A stretch of 64,000 bases of DNA from Jacaranda mimosifolia (GCA_018894105.1 CM032131.1:9636501-9700500), one strand, 5' to 3'; counted from the stretch's first letter, positions 11,329 to 25,582 are shown. Notes: generated from the sequence alone by a model not told the origin. Translations and numbers: made by a program.

Positions 11329-13288
11329 TTTGTTTTAAAGATTTCAAAAATCTACAAGAGGCAAAAAAATAGTATAAGCATGTGACTGAATATTGATATT
11401 GAAAACATGTTCATAGTCTTTCAAGCATGTTTTTCTCCTACTATTTTATCAAATCCTTCATCCCTTAGAAGAATTCAAGAAATCTCATTTCCTAGTGAAA
11501 ATCAAGATCCTAAGGACTTGCAAGTGAACCCATGACTCGTGAGACATCCACAAACAATTCAAAGATAAGCAACTTTTGCTAATCGCATGCCATACAACTC
11601 TTGATATATTTTTCCTCACTTTTCATGTAAACCCGCGACTCGTGAGATATCCACATTACTAGGTGTCAAGTCATACCTACCAATCATTCTTCAATTCGAG
11701 ATAGGCCCACGATATCCCACGACTCGTGTGCTAATGCATGAGAGTTCTCAAATCAAAGGGGCATCTCATGCTAAGTACATGGTCACAGCTTTCCACTATA
11801 AGTGTGACCCACAAATCATGAGATATCACACAAATAGTGGTAGCATCATCATGCCACATACCATTGGTAGAAGGCATGAATCAATTAAACTCTTTTAACT
11901 TGATATTTGAAAGTACTTAGACATTCTAAGTTGAGGGTTTTTGCTTGCAAAGATCTCATCATTTTATCTTCTTATTTAGGTTCTCTATATCCTAATCACA
12001 CATCTTGTACATCAATAGAATATGGAAAGCATAAATAAGTAAATGTTTCTGCATGCACTTAGGGTGGGATGACCATGATCCTAACCAAGTGATGCACTTA
12101 GAGCCATATGTGCACTACTTAGTTAGTTTTAAGTAGGTTGATTAAATCTAGGTATTGCATGAGTGTATCCCATACATTCATGGGTCTTCATGCCTCTAAT
12201 GGTTCTTCCTTACTCCTTGTAACATTTACATAAGAAAGAAATCCTCACTCCTAGTGATTCTAGTCTCATAACATTTACAAGATAGAAATTAAGAAACATG
12301 AAAGTTCCAATTAAATACAACACTTTTCAACAAATTGAAATAAATAAAATCATTATTAAAGGCTCATGATCGTCCCCCTCCATTCATCATCCGTTCAACA
12401 CTTAAATGAACAGTAAATAAATCAAGAATTGACATTTAATTCCATCAATTAAATGCTAATCATATTAACAAATAATTGGTCATGTAAAAACAAGCATAAA
12501 ATTTATGCATCATATTTTTGCCATAATTGGAAATTAACTTTAACAAGTTTTAAAAGTAATTAAAAGTGTCCAACACAATTTTGAGAACTTGCACACACTC
12601 GTGCATCCATTATGTGTCTTTCAATATCATTTTTTTCACAAAAGGAGCCTAAAATAAGCATCAAAACTTACTCTAGACAAAATCGAGTATTGCTGGCCAA
12701 GGCGTGCGTATGTCTAGGTAGTAGCTCTCAGCCATTGCCTTGCCCTGTGCGCCGCCATGGCTGGAAGCTTCTCTGTTTTTTAGTCATGAGCAAGTCAAGC
12801 CATTTTTGGCTCAACTTTCGTTCACCATGATTTTTAGAATAGTTTCTAAACATCAAAACACACAACATGAATGAAAATTTTAGATTAAAACACCTTTTAA
12901 AATTGAAATATCAAGTGCTTAATATTGCTTGAAAAACAAGTTTAAGCAAGAGTCAAATTCTTCAAAGAATCTCCTATTTTCTCCAATCATATTAGATCCA
13001 AAAAAGACCAAAACAACTTAAAATCATCCACAACATGCGATATCAACATATAACATCCACCAATGCCAAAACAAAATTCAACATTAGGAAAAATGAATTA
13101 AAACATACTCATCACATGATTTAACATTTAAAGCACATAATAGCAAGATTTAATCCGTTAATCAAGGAGCCATGAACAAGATCATCCATACACTCCAACC
13201 CATCATATATATCGAGTACATGGTGATGTAGATTAATTCTTCACAAGAACCAATCATCCAAGCAAATTCCAAATTCATATATGAATAA
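11329..13288 (-). other. R3 leader (1960 bp) with four iterated motifs and a short ORF
   Basis: Four copies of the CACGACTCGTG-type motif lie at 11,531-11,541, 11,634-11,644, 11,718-11,728 (a perfect 11-base palindrome) and 11,810-11,820, about 80-105 bases apart. The leader ORF seen in R2 and R6 is at 12,129-12,269 (minus). It has the same length as in R2, with one internal stop (CAA to TAA) and the same ending RFNQPT. Confidence 0.75.
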
Positions 13289-13614
13289 GGCTTTAATACC
13301 ATTGGAAGGGTATGTGTGGTGCTAGGATCTAAATATTTAAAAAAAAAACTGAATAAAACTAGCCCACACACATCATAGGATCTTGGAAGATTTAAGATCA
13401 TGACCGGTGTAAAATTATTCCATGATTACCATCCAATGCGTAAGCAAATCCTATAGTCTTATGTGATCTAAGGGCTTCATCCAAATACTAGTGAAGTAAA
13501 TAAATAGCATAAGATGAAGATGGCCATACAATGAATATCATTCAATCAAGATTATCTTACAAGGAAATAGTTTACAAGGCCAATCTAATTAGCTTGTGGG
13601 GCACTATTCCAATA
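13289..13614 (-). repeat. R3 primer site and 5' LTR remnant
   Basis: The primer site (13,301-13,289, minus) reads TGGTATTAAAGCC, decayed from the tRNA-iMet site. The LTR at 13,304-13,614 is only 311 bp. About 80 bases of the LTR end are joined near 13,380 to about 230 bases of the LTR start, removing about 1.9 kb including the TATA block. The outer edge reads ccaata (family ccaaca). Confidence 0.75.
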
Positions 13615-15225
13615 AATACTTAAGTACCGAATTCTTAGATTATCTAAAAGATAATAGGATTCTCTCTCAATGAACTCCACCTGGCACACCCCAACACAAT
13701 GGAGTAGCCGAAAGGAGAAATCGTACCTTTTTGGACATGGTGCATTCCATGATGAGCTTCTTCGATGTACCTATATCCTTTTGAAGATATAACTTACACA
13801 CGGCATCGAGGCTACTAAATGTAGTACCCTCAAAATCAATGCCAAAAATACCGCATGAGATGTGGTATGGCAAAGCACCCTCTTACCATTTTCTAAGGGT
13901 TTGGGAGTCTCCCATTTACATCAAATGGTTAATGGGAGACAAGTTGGATAATAGATATATCTTGTGCTAGTTTGTGGGATACCCAAAAGAGTCAACTTTT
14001 ATGATCCCTCAAAACAAAAGGTGTTTGTTTTGAGGAACGCCCACTTTTTGGAAAAGAAATTTCTGTTGGATAGAAATGGCGATTGAATTTGATGAAATTC
14101 AAAATGATCAACAAATCCCATAAGTAGTGGAACAAATGAGCATTAAAAACCTTACACACAACCTCTGAGAAGGTCAGACTGAATCAAGAAGCAACCCGAA
14201 AGGTTTGGATTCTTTCATGAGATGGGCCAATCGGATAGTAATGTGAATACCTATGAGAAAGTTATATTGGACATAGATTCGGGACATTGGCTTGACTCTA
14301 TGAAATCCAAAATGGATTCCATGAACTCCAACAAAGTATGGACTTTGGTAGATCTACCGGATGGAATAGTTTCTATTGGTAGCAAGTAGATCTATAAGCG
14401 AAAGCTAGAAAACAATGGAGAGGTAATAACCCTTAAGGCGCGACTAGTGGCAAAATGTTACATTCAAAGACACAGTATCAATTTCGAGAAAACCTTTTCA
14501 CCAATCATAATTTCTAAGTCTATTTGGATTTTACTTGCCATAGCCACATATTATGACTATGAGATTGGCAAATGGATGTGAAAACTGCTTTCCTCAATGG
14601 AAACATTGAAGAAGAAATCTATATGAAGCAACAACAAGATTTTACATCCAAAGAGAGTGAGCAAAAGGTTTGCAAACTCGAGAGATCTATTTATGGACTC
14701 AAATAAGCGTCCCGAAGTTGGAACATACGTTTTAACAAGATAGTCAAATCATTTGGCTTTGTCAAAAATGTGTAAAAAACATGTGTGTACTTTATGTCGA
14801 TGACATTCTTTTCATTGGGAATGAGAGGGAATGTTAGAGTGTACTAAAGCATGGTTATCTACTCCATTCTCTGTGTAGGATTTGGGAGAAGCGTCCTATG
14901 TATTAGGAATATTTATCTATAGAGATAGATCGAGGAGGATGTTGGGCCTTTTCTAAACCTCGTACATTGACAAAATACTAAAGAGGTTTAGTATGGAAGA
15001 ATCTAATAAGGGATTCCTCTCTATGGGACACAGTCTTCATCTCTCCAAGTCTATGGCCCCTAAGATGGAGGAAGAGAGACATAAGATGTCCCGCATATCT
15101 CATGCATCTGCCATTGGTAGCATAATATATGTTGTTCAATGTACAAGACTGGATGTGGCACACACACTAAGTGTTACAAGTTGTTTCCAATCCAACCCCG
15201 ATGAGAGTCACTAGATTGCCATTAA
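13615..15225 (+). pseudogene. R2 integrase C-terminus and reverse transcriptase remnant
   Basis: It continues R2 after R3. The integrase motif WTPPGTPQHNGVAERRNRT is recognisable near 13,670-13,730. It is followed by the integrase C-terminal region, the RT entry block (VKTAFLNGNIEEEIYM near 14,580-14,625), YGLK, the YVDD block in a shifted frame near 14,795, and the MEESNKGFL region at 14,993. Multiple frameshifts and stops are present. It ends at 15,225 with the target bases attaa, where R4 is inserted, and resumes at 22,274. Confidence 0.85.
15221..15225. repeat. Target-site duplication of R4, left copy
   Basis: attaa here and gttaa at 22,274-22,278 flank R4 exactly at its TG/CA edges. Other copies of the family read gttaa at this RT position, so one G-to-A change explains the mismatch. 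Confidence 0.8.
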
Positions 15226-17485
15226 TGAAGTCACATGTAGCTATCGAATCTAATAATCCAAGCATTAAAAATGAAAATAAACTAGGCTACACATATCACC
15301 AAGGATCTAAACATGCTATAAATTTAGATTTGGAAGGAGATTTACCTTGATTTTTAGGAAAATAAAAAAAGCTAAAAGAAACACTCCAATGCCTTGAAGT
15401 TGTCTCCCGATAGCATAGCAAGGAGCGACCAAATCTCCCCAACCAAATTATTTTTATTTGAGCTGAAATTTTACTTGGAACTCCTCATCTCCTTAATAGA
15501 TCTATAGTCCAAAATTCAGCTTAATCAGAACTTGGAAAGGTCCCCCAGAACTGTCTCCAAGTCATTGCCAGAAACTAGATCTCCAAAAAGCTAAGCAATC
15601 CAATTGTCTTGCCCCTAATGTGATGATCCACACGCCAATTTCCAATCCTATTCCTCTCAATAATAGCTGGAGAACAATGAGAGGAAGAATTTGGATAAAT
15701 GCTTGATTTGGAGGTAGGAAAAGAAGAAAAGTGAAGCTTCATTACATGAGGCAACACTTAAAAATTTGGAGAGAATTTGAGAGAATCTAATTCTTGAATA
15801 CAATTCACATGGAATGTAATGCAAGCATACCTCTTGGACACCTCACTCTATATCTATATTATATATAGAGGCATCACACCTTCCTCAAGGTGGCCGCCCA
15901 CTTGCCTGGCAAGTTGCAATATGAATTTGAATTTTGTGTGCATTTGAATTTCATTTGGAATCTTCATTTCATCTCATGAAATGTCATCTAAATAAATTCT
16001 AATGCCACACCAAATGAAATTTTCATTTGACTTTTCCTTCCAAGATTAATTCTCTATTTTAATTAAATTAAACTCCTCTAATTTAATTAATCACCTTGAC
16101 TTAACTCTTTAAGTCAAATAGCTTAACTCCCTAAGCTAGTAATTGCTAACTTAACTCTTTAAGTTAACTTGACCAATTAATAGTCATGTGGCACCAAATA
16201 ATTAACTCCCCAATTAATTGATCTTAATTTAACTCCTTAAATTAATTAGATCAATTTAACAATTAAATTGATCAAGCCAAAATGACCGTAACTTGTGCCA
16301 ATCCGTCAACCTCCAAATCAATCAAGAAGGAGCTCTTCTAACTCCTTAGAAAATTCTCCTTCATCACCTAGGATAAGCAATTGGCTTTTATGTGTGGCCC
16401 ATTAGGTTCTACCATTCATTGTACATGGGCTCATAATTCTTTGTAACTTTGGAATATCATATATTCATTTTAGTTTAAACTCCTTTAAACTAATCGACCC
16501 CATTCAATTAATCTCCATTAATTGAAGAGTTCCCAATCTCCATACTCAATTTCCAATCTCAAGCCTATGGAGCCCAACTAATTGGCCTAAATGAATGCTT
16601 TTGGAGAACTATTCTAGCTCTACGTGTACTATGCAAATATGGTCCTCCCGTTTCCTATCTCCCGAAAGAGGCCTAGGGCAAGATATTTGTCGACTCCTTA
16701 ATAACCTCAATACTATATTTCTATTCGCAATGTTTGATTTCCCTTTATGACCTCATCTTTGGAAAACTCTTTTTCCAAATTATCAAACTACCTTGCGTAA
16801 GGATTTGTTGGAATCGATCACTATAGAATACATGAAGATGTACTTGCCCTTCATAGTGACGTGGAATCAGATCCCATCTTGGATCTCACAAAGCTCCATG
16901 TCAAAGTAGCTCATGCCCAGTCACCACCTGAACGACCCATTACGTGGCTAGGGAAGAGTCAAAGCATGAGGACCTAAACACAAGGTTACCATGGATCCTC
17001 AGGTCAAAGGAATAATTATATGTACTAGGATAAACTGGAGAACTTGCCACTACCGACTTACCTCTTCGGCTATCTAGTGGATTCACCGGGTAGGTCTTCA
17101 ATGCCTTATTCTCTAACAAGTACCCACTAACATGCACCCATATCCATATCGCCTTGCCCATGAAATGGAGCAATATCCAACCCTTGGAGGTTGGATTTAT
17201 GCATTGTTAGTACAAGTCTATCTAGATCTTAGATGCCCTGTCTCGTAAGATCCTATGACTTAGAAGATTTAAGATCACAACTATGTAGGACTTGTTTCAT
17301 AATCATCACCACTAACCGGGTCCCGTACTCTTGTGTGATCTAAGACTTCAACCAAATGCCAGTGAACTATTTATAAGCATAAGATAAAAATGGCTATTTA
17401 AAGAATATCATTCAATCAAAATTGTATCACAAGTGAAATAGTTTACAATGCCAATCTAATTAGCTTGCGGGGCACTATTCTAACA
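15226..17485 (-). repeat. R4 3' LTR (2260 bp)
   Basis: The minus strand starts TGTTA at 17,485 and ends CTTCA at 15,226. It aligns with the other full LTRs throughout. The TATA-like block is at 15,848-15,868. Confidence 0.85.
15848..15868 (-). promoter_or_regulatory. TATA region of R4 3' LTR
   Basis: The minus strand has CTCTATATATAATATAG at the same LTR offset (about 1.62-1.64 kb) as in R1, R2 and R6. Promoter activity is inferred from position and composition only. Confidence 0.4.
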
Positions 17486-17500
17486 ATCCCCCACTTGCCC
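17486..17500 (-). other. Polypurine tract of R4
   Basis: The minus strand reads GGGCAAGTGGGGGAT directly before the LTR start. Confidence 0.75.
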
Positions 17501-20500
17501 TAAAGCCTATTCCCTATAGTCTTAAGACCTATCTTTTCAATATCCCCTTTAAAGACCTTTTGCGATAGGGGTTTAATCAGTGGATCTATTATATTCTCTT
17601 ATGAAGCAACTCTCTCCACACGAATGTCACCTTTATCAATGATCTCCTGGATCAAATGATATCGCCACAAAATATGCTTGGATCATTGATGAGTTCTCAG
17701 CTCTTTAGCTTGCGTTGTTGCCCCATTGTTGTCATAGAAGACAACTACTAGCTCAATAATATTAGGCACTATATCTAACTCTTGGATAAACGCTTTCATC
17801 CAAACACCTTACTTTGCAGCTTCTAGATCCGTAATATATTCCACCTCTATGGTTGCATCGGTCGTGGTGTCTTGTTTAGAACTCTTCCAACTCACCACAC
17901 TGTCATTGAGGTAAAATATAAATTCAAAAGTGAATTTTATGTCATCTATATCGAATTGGAAACAAGGACCTAAAAACCCCTCGAGTTTCAATTCTCTATT
18001 GTTGTATACCAAAAATAAGTCCTTAGTCCTTCTCAAGTACTTAAGAATTATTTTAACGGCCATCCAGTAACTCTCACTGGGATTGGATTGAAAACGGCTT
18101 GTAACAATTAGAGCGTGTGCCACATCCAATCTTGTACATTAAATGGCATACATTATGCTTCATACGACGGATGTATAAGGTATGTGGGACAGTCTCTATC
18201 TCCCATTATTAGTCTTATGGGTCATAGACTTGGAGAGATGAATGCCACATCCCAAAGGGATTTGGGAACTGCACGGGATTTGGGAAAACTCCAGCGTCCT
18301 CCTCGATCTATCTCTATAGATACGTATTCTTAATACATATAATGCTTCTCCCAAATCCTTCATGGAGAATTGTGAAGATAGACATGCTTTAGTACACTTT
18401 AACATCTCTCTCTCATTCCCAATGGGAAGAATGTCATCGATGTAAAGTACAATAAACTATATACTACTCTGACTAGCCTTTTTGTACACACAAGGTTCAT
18501 ACACATTTTTGACAAAGCTAAATGATTTAACTATCTTATCAAAATGTATGTTCCAACTTCGAGACGCCTGTTTGAATCCACAAATGGATCTCTAGAGTTT
18601 GCAAACCTTTTGCTCACTCTCTTTGGATGTAAAACCTTGTTATTGTTCCATATAGATTTCCTCTTCAATGTTTCCATTGAGGAAAGCAGTTTTCACATCC
18701 ATTTGTCATATCTCATAGTCATAACATGCGGCTATGGCAAGCAAAATCCAAATAGACCTAGGCATTGCAATTGGTGAAAAGGTTTCCTCAAAATCGTTAC
18801 CTGGTCTTTGAGTATAACCTTTTGCCATTAGTCGCGCCTTATAGGTCTACTTGCAACCAACGAGAACTATTCCCTGTGGTGGATCTATTCCCTCTCCATC
18901 GCCTCCTAGTTTTCACTTATAGATCCACTTGCAACTAACGAGAACTACTATTTGTGGTGGATCTACCAAAGTCCATACTTTGTTGGAGTACATGAAGTTC
19001 ATTTCAAATTTCATGGCACCTAGCCAATGTCTCGAGTCCATGCCCAACATAGTTTCCTCATAGGTATTCAGATCGCTTTCTGATTGGCCTATCTCAGGAA
19101 AGAATCCAAACCTTTTGGATTGCTTCTTGATTCGGTCCGACCTTTTTAAAGGTTGTGTATGAGGCTCTTGTTGCTCTATTGTTTACATTGCTTGTGGGTT
19201 TTGATGATCATCTTAAACTTCATCAAGTTCAATAACAACGCCATTTGCATCTAATAGAAATTCCTTTTCCAAAAAGATAGCATTCCTTGAAATAAACACT
19301 CTTTGTTCCAAGGAATCATAAAAGTAATAACCCAAAGACTCTCTTGGGTATCCCACAAACTTGTACAAGGTGGATCTACTATCCAACTTGTCCCCTACTA
19401 ACTACTTCACGTAAGCGAGAGACCCCTAAACCTTAAGATAATGGTAAGAGGGTGCTTTGCCATACCACATCTCATGTGGTGTTGTACGCACCGACTTTGA
19501 AGGTACTATGTTTAGTAACTTTGCCGCCATATGTAATGTGTATCTCTAAATAGATATGGGCACATCAAAAAAGCTCCTCATGGAACGTACCTTGTCCAAT
19601 AAGGTATGATTTGTCCTTTCGGCTACTTCATTGTGTTGAGGTGTGTCGGGCGGAGTCCATTGAAAGAGAATCTCATTCTCTTTTAAATAATCTAAGAACT
19701 CAGTACTTAAGTATTTTCTCCCTAGATCTAATCGAAGAGCTTTAATACTAAGTCCATTTTCACTTTTCTACTTTATTCCTATGCTCTTTGAACCTTTCAA
19801 AGGCTTCAGACTTGTATTTCATACGATACACATGTCCGAACCGACTATAATCATCAATAAATGTGATGAAGTAGCAACAATGTTCTCTCATACTAACTCT
19901 TGTGGGCCACAAACATCCGTATGGATCAAATCTAAAGGACTTGTGGTACACTTCGTTTGTCCTACAAAAGGAGCCTTGGTCGTTTTTCCCTTCAAACAAG
20001 ATTCACAAGCAGGAAGGTCCTCAATGCCACCAACATTTAGTGCTTTAAGAGGTTCTAACTTGATCATCCTATTTTTAATGATACGTCCAAGTTTTGCATG
20101 CCATAGGATGGTATCTTCTTTGTTATCTAATTTTCTCTTACTTGATTAAATGTGCATTAGTGAAGGTTGAGAATCAAGTATGTATAATCCGTTATTCAAT
20201 GTACCTTGTGCAATTAAAGAATCGTTCTTAATGCTTTCAACACCCCCATTCGATATAAAAAAATCATATCCTTCAATATCAAGAACAAGAAGTGAAACAA
20301 TGTTCTTAACAAGTTGGGGTACAAAATAATAAAGATCTAATATAATGCAAGCATTCTCCAAGTCTAACTTGACTACACCTTGGACCGTGGCAGCAACTCT
20401 TACACTATTTCTTAGGTGGAGGATCATATCCCCTTCATTAAGACTCTTTCTTCTTTCCATCCCCTGTAACGAATTACAAAGATGAGAACCACATACGATA

Positions 20501-21360
20501 TCAAAAACCCATGAGGAAGAATTAGTCGTTAAGTGCTCTTTAATAAAGTACATACCCTTCTCAAGGGTTGCAAGGTAAGCTTTGCAATTTCTTTTCTAAT
20601 GCCCCTTTTCGCCACAATGGAAACAACTCGCATCGATCTTAACCTCTTTCTTTTTCTTAACTACCCCAAACCTTTCAAGGGTTGCTTTCCTTTTGAGGAA
20701 GAACTCTTTTTTTCTTTTACCTCATTTTCTAAGTCCCCTAGGGCCTCTAAACTTAGATGAGGAAGCAAGCATAAGAGGTTTTTCCTTTTTCATCGTTGTC
20801 ACGACGATCACTAACATGTTCACCAATTTGTTAATCATGACCTCTTCCTTGGACATATTAAAGTTCATAACGAAGTGTTGAACAAAGAGGGCAATGATTG
20901 TAAGATCAAATCCACTATAGGTCATTATCGATGATCACATCAAGTTGTCCAAGCTTTTCGATGAGTCCAATCATCTTAAGCCCGTGATCATGGACACTCA
21001 AACCCCCAATCATCATTGACCTAAAGAGCTCTCTTGACAAAGTAAACCTTTCATGTCTTGTTTGAACACCATACAACTATTGTAAGTGTATGTAGATCTC
21101 ACAAGCATGCTTCATATGCTCATGAGTCTTTTGGAGCTCATTGGTAATGGAAGCCATCATGAGGCATCTTGCTTGTATATTATCTACAAACTTAGTGAAC
21201 AATTCACAAACCTCATTGGTGGCATCATCGCCCAAGGTATTCGGCAGACTTTGATCAAGGACATAGGCCTTCTTTTAAGAGTCTAGAATTATTATGAAGT
21301 TTTTTCGACCAATCACGAATGTTTGGCCCGATAAGTTTATTGGTTCCCATAATAGTATGG
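17501..21360 (-). pseudogene. R4 gag-pol remnant
   Basis: RT/RNase H lies at 18,405-17,800 (MAVKIILKYLRRTKDLFLVY and SWKSSKQDTTTDAT), with catalytic Y-I-D-D near 18,440. The RT N-terminus is at about 19,060-18,500, integrase at about 19,970-19,100, pre-integrase and protease at 20,553-20,146 (D-I-V at 20,502-20,494), and gag at about 21,360-20,560. A 78-base step duplication (18,841-18,966) repeats part of the RT N-terminal region. Numerous stops and shifts are present. The gag start is eroded. Confidence 0.82.
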
Positions 21361-21589
21361 AGTGGGTTCTTTTTTTTGAAGATTTTGAAAATCTACAAAA
21401 GACGAAAGGAAGAGTATAAGCATATGATTGAATATTGATATTGCAAACGTGTTCATGGTCTTTCAAGCATGTTTGTCTCCCACTATTTTATCAAATCATT
21501 TACCCCCTAGAATAATTTGGGAAATCTTATTTTCTTGTGAGAATCAAAACCATAAGGACTTGTAAGTGGACCCACGACTCATTCCATGA

Positions 21590-22273
21590 TTTCTTGGAAT
21601 TGATTATTATAGAATACATAGGAGATGTACTCGCCCTTCACAATGCTGAGGAGTCGGTTCCTATCTTAGATCTCATAAACCTCCATGTCTAAGTAGCTCA
21701 TGCCCAATCACCACCTAAACGACCCACTACGTGGCCAGGGAAGAGTCAAAGTATGAGGATCTAAACACAAGGTTACCATGGATCCTCAGGTCAAAGGACT
21801 AATTATATACACTAGCGTAAGATGGAGAACTTACCATTACCGACTTGCCTCTTTGGCTATCTAGTGGATTCTCTGGGTGGCTCTTCAGCACCTTGTTATA
21901 TAACAAATACCCACTAACATACACCCATATTTCGTATCACCTTGCTCATGAAACAGAACAATATCCAACCCTTAGATTTATGCATCGTTAGTACAAGTCT
22001 ATCCGAATCTTAGATGCCCTGTCTCGTAAGATCTTATGACTTGAAAGATTTAAGATCACGATCATGTAAGACTTATTTCATGATAATCACAGAGTGTACT
22101 AACCGAGTCTCATAATCTTGTGTGATCTAAGGGCTTCAACCAAATGCTAGTGAAGTATTTATAAGCATAAGATGAAGATGGCCATTTAAAGAATATCATT
22201 CAATCAAAATTATATCACTAGTGAAATAGTTTACAATGCTAATCTAATTGGCTTACGAGGCATTATTCCAACA
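21590..22273 (-). repeat. R4 5' LTR remnant (about 685 bp)
   Basis: Only the first third of the LTR is left. The deletion join falls around 21,581-21,592, between leader sequence and the LTR segment tttcttggaat. The TATA block is lost. Confidence 0.75.
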
Positions 22274-22847
22274 GTTAAAGCAATCCTTAAGTACTTGAGA
22301 TGGACTAATGATTTGTTTTTGGTATACGGTAATGGAGAATTAAAACCCTAAGGGTTTTGGATTTTAGTTTCCAATCCGATATAGATGACCTAAAATCTAC
22401 TTCAGGATTTATATTTTGCCTCAATGGCAGTATGGTGAGTTGGAAGAGTTCCAAACAAAACATCATGGCCGATTCAACTATAGAGGCAGAATATATTACA
22501 GCTTTGAAAGTTGCGAAGGAATGAGTTTGGATCAAAAACTTCATCCAAGAGTTGGATATAGTGCCTAACAAGTGTCTGAGCTTGTAGTTGTCTTTTATGA
22601 CAACAATAGTACGGTTACACAAGCCAAGGAGCCAAGATCTCATCAGCGATCCAAACACATTTTGAGGCCATATCATTTAATCCGGAAGATTATTGGTAGA
22701 TGCGACATTAGAGTGGAAAGAGTTGCCTCAGAAGATAATATAGCAAATCCACTGACTAAACCCTAAACCCAAAAAGTCTTTGAAGGACAATCCTGAGAAG
22801 ATGGGTCTTAAGACTACAGGGCATTTGGCTTTCGGGCAAGTGGGAGA
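22274..22847 (+). pseudogene. R2 RNase H remnant and polypurine tract
   Basis: It resumes R2 with gttaaagcaatcc, the RT C-terminus, then RNase H. SWKSSKQ-like and ADSTIEAEYIT-like residues are visible across frames, and a 64-residue open piece lies at 22,572-22,766 with HQRSKHI and VERVASEDNIANPLTKP. The polypurine tract GGGCAAGTGGGAGA is at 22,834-22,847. Confidence 0.82.
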
Positions 22848-23344
22848 TGTTAGAATAATGCCCCGCAGCCAATGAGATTAGCATGTAAACTATTTCACTT
22901 GTGATATAATTTTGATTGAATGATATTCATTATAAATGGCCATTTTATCTTATGCTTAATTTACTTCACAGGCATTTGGGTGAAGCCCTTAGATCACACA
23001 AGACTATGGAACTTAGTTTGTACACTAGGTGGTGATCATGAAATAAGTCTTACACGGTTGTGATCTTAAATATCTCAAGTCATAGAATCTTATGAGACAG
23101 GGCATCTAAGATTCGGATAGACTTGCACTGACAATGCATAAATATAAGGGTTGGATATTGTTCCGTTTCATGAGCAAGCTATATGAAATATAGGTGCATG
23201 TTAGTGGATGCTTGTTAGAGAACAAGTTCACTAGAGGCTCGTCCAGAGAATTCACTAGATAGTTGTAGTGGCAAGTTGGTAGTAGTAAGTTCTCCTGCTT
23301 ACGCTAGTGCATATAATTAGTTCTTTGACCTAAGGATCTATGGT

Positions 23345-25582
23345 TGATGGCAAGTAAGCTATTATGATCCAATTATAAAATTTCATAAGCTAAATAAACT
23401 AGTGCTTACAACCTAACAAGGATCAAATCATGCCTATAATCCATATTTAGATAGAGTGATACCTTGAATTGCTATTTTCCACGGAAAAAGTGGTGAACTC
23501 TTCACCAATCCAAAATCAGCTAGAAACCAATGTAACAGCAAGAGAACAATTTTTGTCTCATCTAAACTCCTCCAAAAATCACCAAAAAATTAATTCAACC
23601 TCTCAACACCTTAGAGGAAACACAGTAAAAAAATTGCATCAAAAAAAATTTCTAGATCCCCTTAGAAAAATTTACCAAATCAGTGCTCTGCTCAAGTGGA
23701 TCTCCAAAACTTAGCAAACTAACTTGTTCGCCTCTATTGATATGATCTACACACCAATTGAAACTTCCAAACTCTCTTCACTATAAGCTGGAATAAGAGA
23801 GGAGAATGACAATGGTGGAGGCCGATTTGAGGTAGGGAAGAAGAAGAAGAGAGTGGAGCTTTCAACACATAAACACAATGCTTGCAAGGAGTTTTGGAGG
23901 GAATTGTGGAAAGAATCTAATTCTTTCACACTTTCAGCAATGACCTATCCTCACACCCTCTATATCTATATATAGGGTGAGGTTGTTGTGATGCCAAGTT
24001 GGAATCACACCTTCCTTAAGGTGGGCGGCCAACTTGGATTGCCAAGGTGGCAAATGCAAATTCAAATCTAATTTGAATCTCATGTGCATCTTAATTACAT
24101 TTGAGATATAATTTCAAGGTAATTAATATGCTAATTCAAATGAACATTTCATTTGAATTTTCCCTCCAAATTGTATTCTACCCATTAGTTAAATTAAACA
24201 CTTTAGTTTAATTAATTAACCTTTAAGTTAACTCTTAAGTCAAACAAGCTTAACTCTTAAGCTTAATTTTGTTAACTCTTTAAGTTCCCTTGACCAATTG
24301 ATGGTCACTTTGGCATCAAATAATTAAATTCTTAATTATTGGTCTAATTTAACCTTTTTAAATTAATTGACTAATTTAACATTTAAATTAATCAAGTCAA
24401 AATTGACCTTTAAATTGGACACCTCAAAAATTGGTCCACTAGGAGAAATTCTCTAACTCTTAGAAAATTGCTCCATTAACTAGAAAGCTAATTAGCTTTT
24501 GTGTGTGATCCAATAAGTTCTACCATTCATTGGACATGAGCTCACAACTCCTTGTAACTTTTGAATATTATATATTCATTTTAGTTTAGAACACTTTTAA
24601 ACTAATCGACTTGATTTAATTAATCTCATTAATTGAAGAGTACCCAATCTCCATGATCGATGTCCAACCTCAAGCCCATGGAGCCCAACTAATTAGACAA
24701 AATGAATATTTTGGAGAACTATTATAGCTCTATGCTTACCATGCAAATATAGTCATTCCGTCTCCAATCTCCCAAAAGAGGCTTAGGGCAAGATATTTGA
24801 TGGCTTCCTAATAGCCTCGATACTATGTCTCTATTCCCAATATTCAATTCCCTTGTGTGACCTCATCTTTGGAAAACTCCTTTTTCGAATTGTCACACCA
24901 CCTTGCGCAAGGATTTCTTGGAATCGATCATTATAAAATGTATAGGAGATGTACTCGCCCTTCACAAAAGCGAGGAGTCAGATTCCATCTTAGATCTCAC
25001 AAACCTCCATGCCAAGTAGCTCATATCCAACCCCAACCCGAAAGACCTGCTAAGTGGTCAAGGAAGTGTCAAAGCAAGAGGACCAGACATAAGGTTACCA
25101 TGGATCCTCAGGTCAAAGGACTAATAATATGCACTGGCGTAAGCTAGAGAACTTGCCACTACTAACTTGCCACTATGACTATCTAGTGGATTCTCCGATA
25201 GGTCTTTAGTACCTTGTTCTCTAACAAGCACCTACTATCATGCACCCATATCTCACATGGTTGCTTATGGAATGGAACAATATCCAACTCTTGGATTTAT
25301 GCATCGTTAGTGCAAGTCTATTTGGATCTTAGATGCCCCGCCTCATAAGATCTTATGACTTGAAAGATTAAGAACACGATTGTGTGTCACTTATTCCATG
25401 GTCATCAAACTAAGTCCCATGGTCATGAGTGATCTAAGGGCTTTATCCAAATGCAAGTGAAGAAATAAAGAGCATAAGATGAAGATGTCCATATAAAGAT
25501 TATCAATTAATCAAGATTGTTTTTAAAAGGAAATAGCTTTTACAAGGCTAATCTAATTGGCTTGTTGGGTACTATTCTAATA
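23345..25582 (-). repeat. R5 3' LTR (2238 bp)
   Basis: Ends TTGCCATCA on the minus strand at 23,345, identical to the 5' LTR end at 31,445. The start is decayed (TATTA for TGTTG). The TATA block CCTATATATAGATATAGAG lies around 23,959-23,977. Confidence 0.85.

Larger units (their letters stand above)
7324..13614 (-). mobile_element. R3: Ty1/copia element (minus) in the integrase region of R2
   Basis: On the minus strand: a shortened 5' LTR (13,304-13,614), primer site (13,289-13,301), leader (11,329-13,288), gag-pol (7340-11,328) and the first bases of the polypurine tract at 7324. The 3' LTR is gone, along with about 155 bases of R2 integrase. The join at 7322-7324 shares only the bases ca. 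R2 resumes at 13,615, directly outside the R3 LTR edge. The missing 3' LTR leaves no target repeat to test. Confidence 0.8.
15226..22273 (-). mobile_element. R4: Ty1/copia element (minus) in the RT region of R2
   Basis: A 7048-bp element bounded by tgaag (15,226) and ccaaca (22,273), with a 5-base target duplication on each side. It contains a full 3' LTR (15,226-17,485), polypurine tract, gag-pol remnant, only about 200 bases of leader, and a 5' LTR remnant (about 21,590-22,273). One deletion (join near 21,581-21,592) removed most of the leader, the primer site and about 1.5 kb of 5' LTR. Confidence 0.88.
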